Below are positions 5,726 to 7,334 of a stretch of 7,334 bases of DNA, piece after piece. The DNA is from Planctomycetaceae bacterium (GTDB taxonomy: Bacteria; Planctomycetota; Planctomycetia; Pirellulales; Pirellulaceae), in assembly GCA_007695205.1 (NCBI GenBank), contig REEF01000219.1, positions 1-7,334 on the forward strand, given 5' to 3'. How positions within the stretch are numbered: position 1 is the stretch's first letter; every line of letters starts with the position of its first letter. A program made the translations under genes and the position numbers. The notes beneath the pieces are model-generated. The model did no database searches, was not told where the DNA came from, and saw nothing but the letters and a program-made list of their open reading frames with translations.

Positions 5726-7084
5726 CTAATCGTACTCGGGCTGCTTCAGCGCCGACACGACGACCACGCCATCGACCACCGAGAAGAACAACGACTTGTC
5801 CACCGAATCGAGAATCAGACGCAATCCGGTCCGGTGTCGGACATCTCGCAAATTGATCGTCACCGGGGCATCCATCGTGACGCCCGCCTCGTCCAGCGTG
5901 CGTGCATTCACAAAAACATCGACCTGCGCCGCATCGCTGATCAAGTCCAACGCCTGCGATAAGGGCTTCTCGATGAAGACGTAATCTCTGACCGAATCGG
6001 CGAGCCGTTTTACGGTCTGTTGGCTGGGCGGCGTGCCATCGTTGCCCCACGGAACCCGTTGTGATAGTGCCGGACTGCTGCGCGTTCCAAGCACCGCGAT
6101 GCCGTCCTCGTAACGCACACCCAGCGAAGCACTGAGACCGTCGGCGATCAATTCCAGCACCGTCGCAACCGACACGTCGTTCAGCCTCATGCTGACCGAC
6201 GCATCCAAATCGATCCCGGCGTCCTTCAACGCATGTTGATCGACGTAGATATTCGCGTCGGTGAGTTCGCGGAGGTAACCGAGCGCGTGCTCCAAGGTCT
6301 CCAGGAAATCCACGGAAACACGCTTCTGAAACTTCGCCGGAACCGGAGTCACAGGGATTCCCCCAAACATCCCGCCCATGCCCGCTTCCATGGCCATGCC
6401 CGGTCCCATGCCCGGTCCCATGCCCGGTCCCATGCCTGGTCCCATGCCGCCGGGACCTTCCATCCCCATCATCTCGCCGCCCATCATCCCGCCGCCCATC
6501 ATCAGCCTCTCGAGAACGCCTTGCGCATCGGTGCGCATCATCCCGCCGCCCATCATCCCGCCGACGCCAGGCGCTGCGGGCCTCCGTCCGAAGAATCCCA
6601 AACCGGCCGCTTCGTTTTCCAGCACGTTCAACTGTAATTGAAGAATCTCGTCTTTGGCCTGCTGCCGCTGCTCCAACTGCTCCCGCAACCGCTTGACCCG
6701 CTGTTCGATCGCATCGATTTCGCTGCTGCGCCGCTGCAGATCGCGCTCGAAATAGTCCTCAAGGATGCTCGACAACTGGCCCTTGATCGCCTCTTTCTGT
6801 TGGTCGTCGGCCGCATCGCGCAAACGTTGCAGCACCGGGTCCAACCGAGCCTTCAACTCCCGAGCAGCCGGTGGTTCTATCCCTGGAGCGCCCATGTCGT
6901 AGCCCATCGGAGTATACGGCATACGGGATCCGCCGGGCGTCCCGCCTCCATACATGTCGCCTTCGTCCATGTATTCACCGCCGTAGTCGCCGCCGGGCGG
7001 TATTTGAGCGCGCGTCCATGTCAGTCCCAAAACGGCGATTGCTGCCAGAGTGCAGGTCAGTGTGATTTTGTTTCGTCGGTTCAT
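5726..7084 (-). CDS. Secreted coiled-coil, Met/Gly-rich protein with two STN-like repeats
   Basis: This 452-residue protein has no family name I can give. In order it shows: a signal peptide (1-26; NRRNK then a hydrophobic run, cleavage near TRA|QI); a Gly/Tyr/Met-rich segment (31-68); a charged heptad-rich helix likely to form a coiled coil (about 74-158); a Met/Gly-rich linker (174-243) containing four GPGM units; and two copies of an about 80-residue domain (256-335 and 367-445). Both copies share AL-x-x-L, an IYV/VFV strand, L-x-(D/E)-AG-(I/V), V-(S/T)-x-x-L-x-DV and DG-(I/V)-x-V. They resemble the secretin/TonB short N-terminal (STN) or DUF4974-like fold common in planctomycete secreted proteins. 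A role in an envelope complex or a signalling assembly is possible but unproven. The ATG at 7084 is supported by GGAG eight bases upstream and by the ATGA overlap with the preceding gene, which suggests translational coupling. Confidence 0.8.
   Translation of the reverse strand: MNRRNKITLTCTLAAIAVLGLTWTRAQIPPGGDYGGEYMDEGDMYGGGTPGGSRMPYTPMGYDMGAPGIEPPAARELKARLDPVLQRLRDAADDQQKEAIKGQLSSILEDYFERDLQRRSSEIDAIEQRVKRLREQLEQRQQAKDEILQLQLNVLENEAAGLGFFGRRPAAPGVGGMMGGGMMRTDAQGVLERLMMGGGMMGGEMMGMEGPGGMGPGMGPGMGPGMGPGMAMEAGMGGMFGGIPVTPVPAKFQKRVSVDFLETLEHALGYLRELTDANIYVDQHALKDAGIDLDASVSMRLNDVSVATVLELIADGLSASLGVRYEDGIAVLGTRSSPALSQRVPWGNDGTPPSQQTVKRLADSVRDYVFIEKPLSQALDLISDAAQVDVFVNARTLDEAGVTMDAPVTINLRDVRHRTGLRLILDSVDKSLFFSVVDGVVVVSALKQPEYD
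6395..6445 (-). repeat. 12-bp minisatellite encoding (MGPG)n
   Basis: Four tandem 12-bp units (plus-strand CATGCCCGGTCC at 6395-6406, 6407-6418 and 6419-6430, then CATGCCTGGTCC at 6431-6442) are followed by one more CAT. They encode residues 214-230 of the STN-like protein. Three identical units and one with a silent change point to recent slippage. The flanking 6468-6560 region has looser CATCATCCCGCCGCC-type repeats encoding MMGGG. Confidence 0.85.
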
Positions 7085-7334
7085 CGGTTTTCTCCATAAG
7101 GAACGAGTTCGAGAGTAGTGGTGTTTTCCAATTGGAAGAGGTCGCGTTGGACGGCCTGGACTTCATCGTGCCACGGCTGGACGACCGGGGTTTCGAACGC
7201 TGCGTCGATGTCGGGCGGCGTTTCCAAGCGGTCGAGTTCCCTTCGAATTCCCGTCATGGCCTGGGCGAATTCCGCCGCTGCGCCGGGTCCGAAGGAGTGC
7301 AGGTGCGAGATCCGTTCGCCGCCCGACACATCGT
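7081..7334 (-). CDS. C-terminal part of an unidentified gene coupled to the STN-like gene
   Basis: A minus-strand frame is open from the window edge to a TGA at 7083-7081, giving 83 complete codons. The start lies beyond the window; the GTG at 7329 is probably internal because the frame stays open upstream of it. The visible peptide is acidic and polar, with a likely amphipathic helix around AEFAQAMTGIRRELDRLE and the ending LELVPYGENR. No signal peptide or membrane segment is visible in this part and I do not recognise the family. Its stop overlaps the next ATG as ATGA, so both proteins are probably made from one message and may act together. Confidence 0.65.
   Translation of the reverse strand, partial: DVSGGERISHLHSFGPGAAAEFAQAMTGIRRELDRLETPPDIDAAFETPVVQPWHDEVQAVQRDLFQLENTTTLELVPYGENR
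7092..7095 (-). promoter_or_regulatory. Ribosome binding site for the STN-like gene, inside the upstream gene
   Basis: On the minus strand GGAG lies seven bases before the ATG at 7084, within the last codons of the preceding gene. Together with the ATGA overlap it supports coupled translation of the two genes. Confidence 0.55.

Noticed and set aside
6395..6560. Clustered short repeats considered as a CRISPR array
   Set aside because: The units are 12 bp, adjacent with no spacers, and encode in-frame MGPG or MMGGG repeats. This is a coding minisatellite.

Overview
The window looks like a chromosomal piece of a planctomycete, probably Pirellulales-like. This is an inference from gene content, not a proven taxonomy. 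The supporting signs are large secreted carbohydrate enzymes with accessory domains, a secreted coiled-coil protein with paired STN-like repeats, a decayed Rpn-type (PD-(D/E)XK) ORF, and moderately high GC with C/G-rich third codon positions.

Layout, left to right. Bases 2-121 hold what looks like the end of a plus-strand gene that starts outside the window. Bases 122-515 hold no gene I can support, only a 12-bp direct repeat and a sigma70-like promoter candidate. Bases 516-896 are the remains of an Rpn family nuclease/transposase-like gene: the C-terminal part is recognisable but is broken by an in-frame TGA, and its final stop overlaps the next start codon as ATGA. Bases 893-3601 encode a 902-residue secreted GH127 (DUF1680) enzyme with a discoidin-like domain and an Ig/PKD-like domain ahead of the catalytic part. 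A 159-bp gap with a strong hairpin separates it from a convergent minus-strand gene (5611-3761) for a 616-residue secreted protein made of two GH43-type propellers, each keeping an apparent catalytic triad. Further right, also on the minus strand, is a 452-residue secreted protein (7084-5726) with a coiled coil, a Met/Gly-rich linker with a 12-bp minisatellite, and two STN-like repeats. It is joined by an ATGA overlap to the end of another gene that runs out of the window at 7334.

How the genes may work together. GH127 and GH43 are the families that supply beta-L- and alpha-L-arabinofuranosidases (and beta-xylosidases), so the two central genes look like a small exported toolkit for trimming arabinose- or xylose-containing side chains. 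They are convergent and therefore not one operon. The STN-like protein and its upstream neighbour form a separate, translationally coupled unit of unknown function. The GH43 gene lies 114 bp downstream on the same strand and could be co-transcribed with them or have its own promoter.
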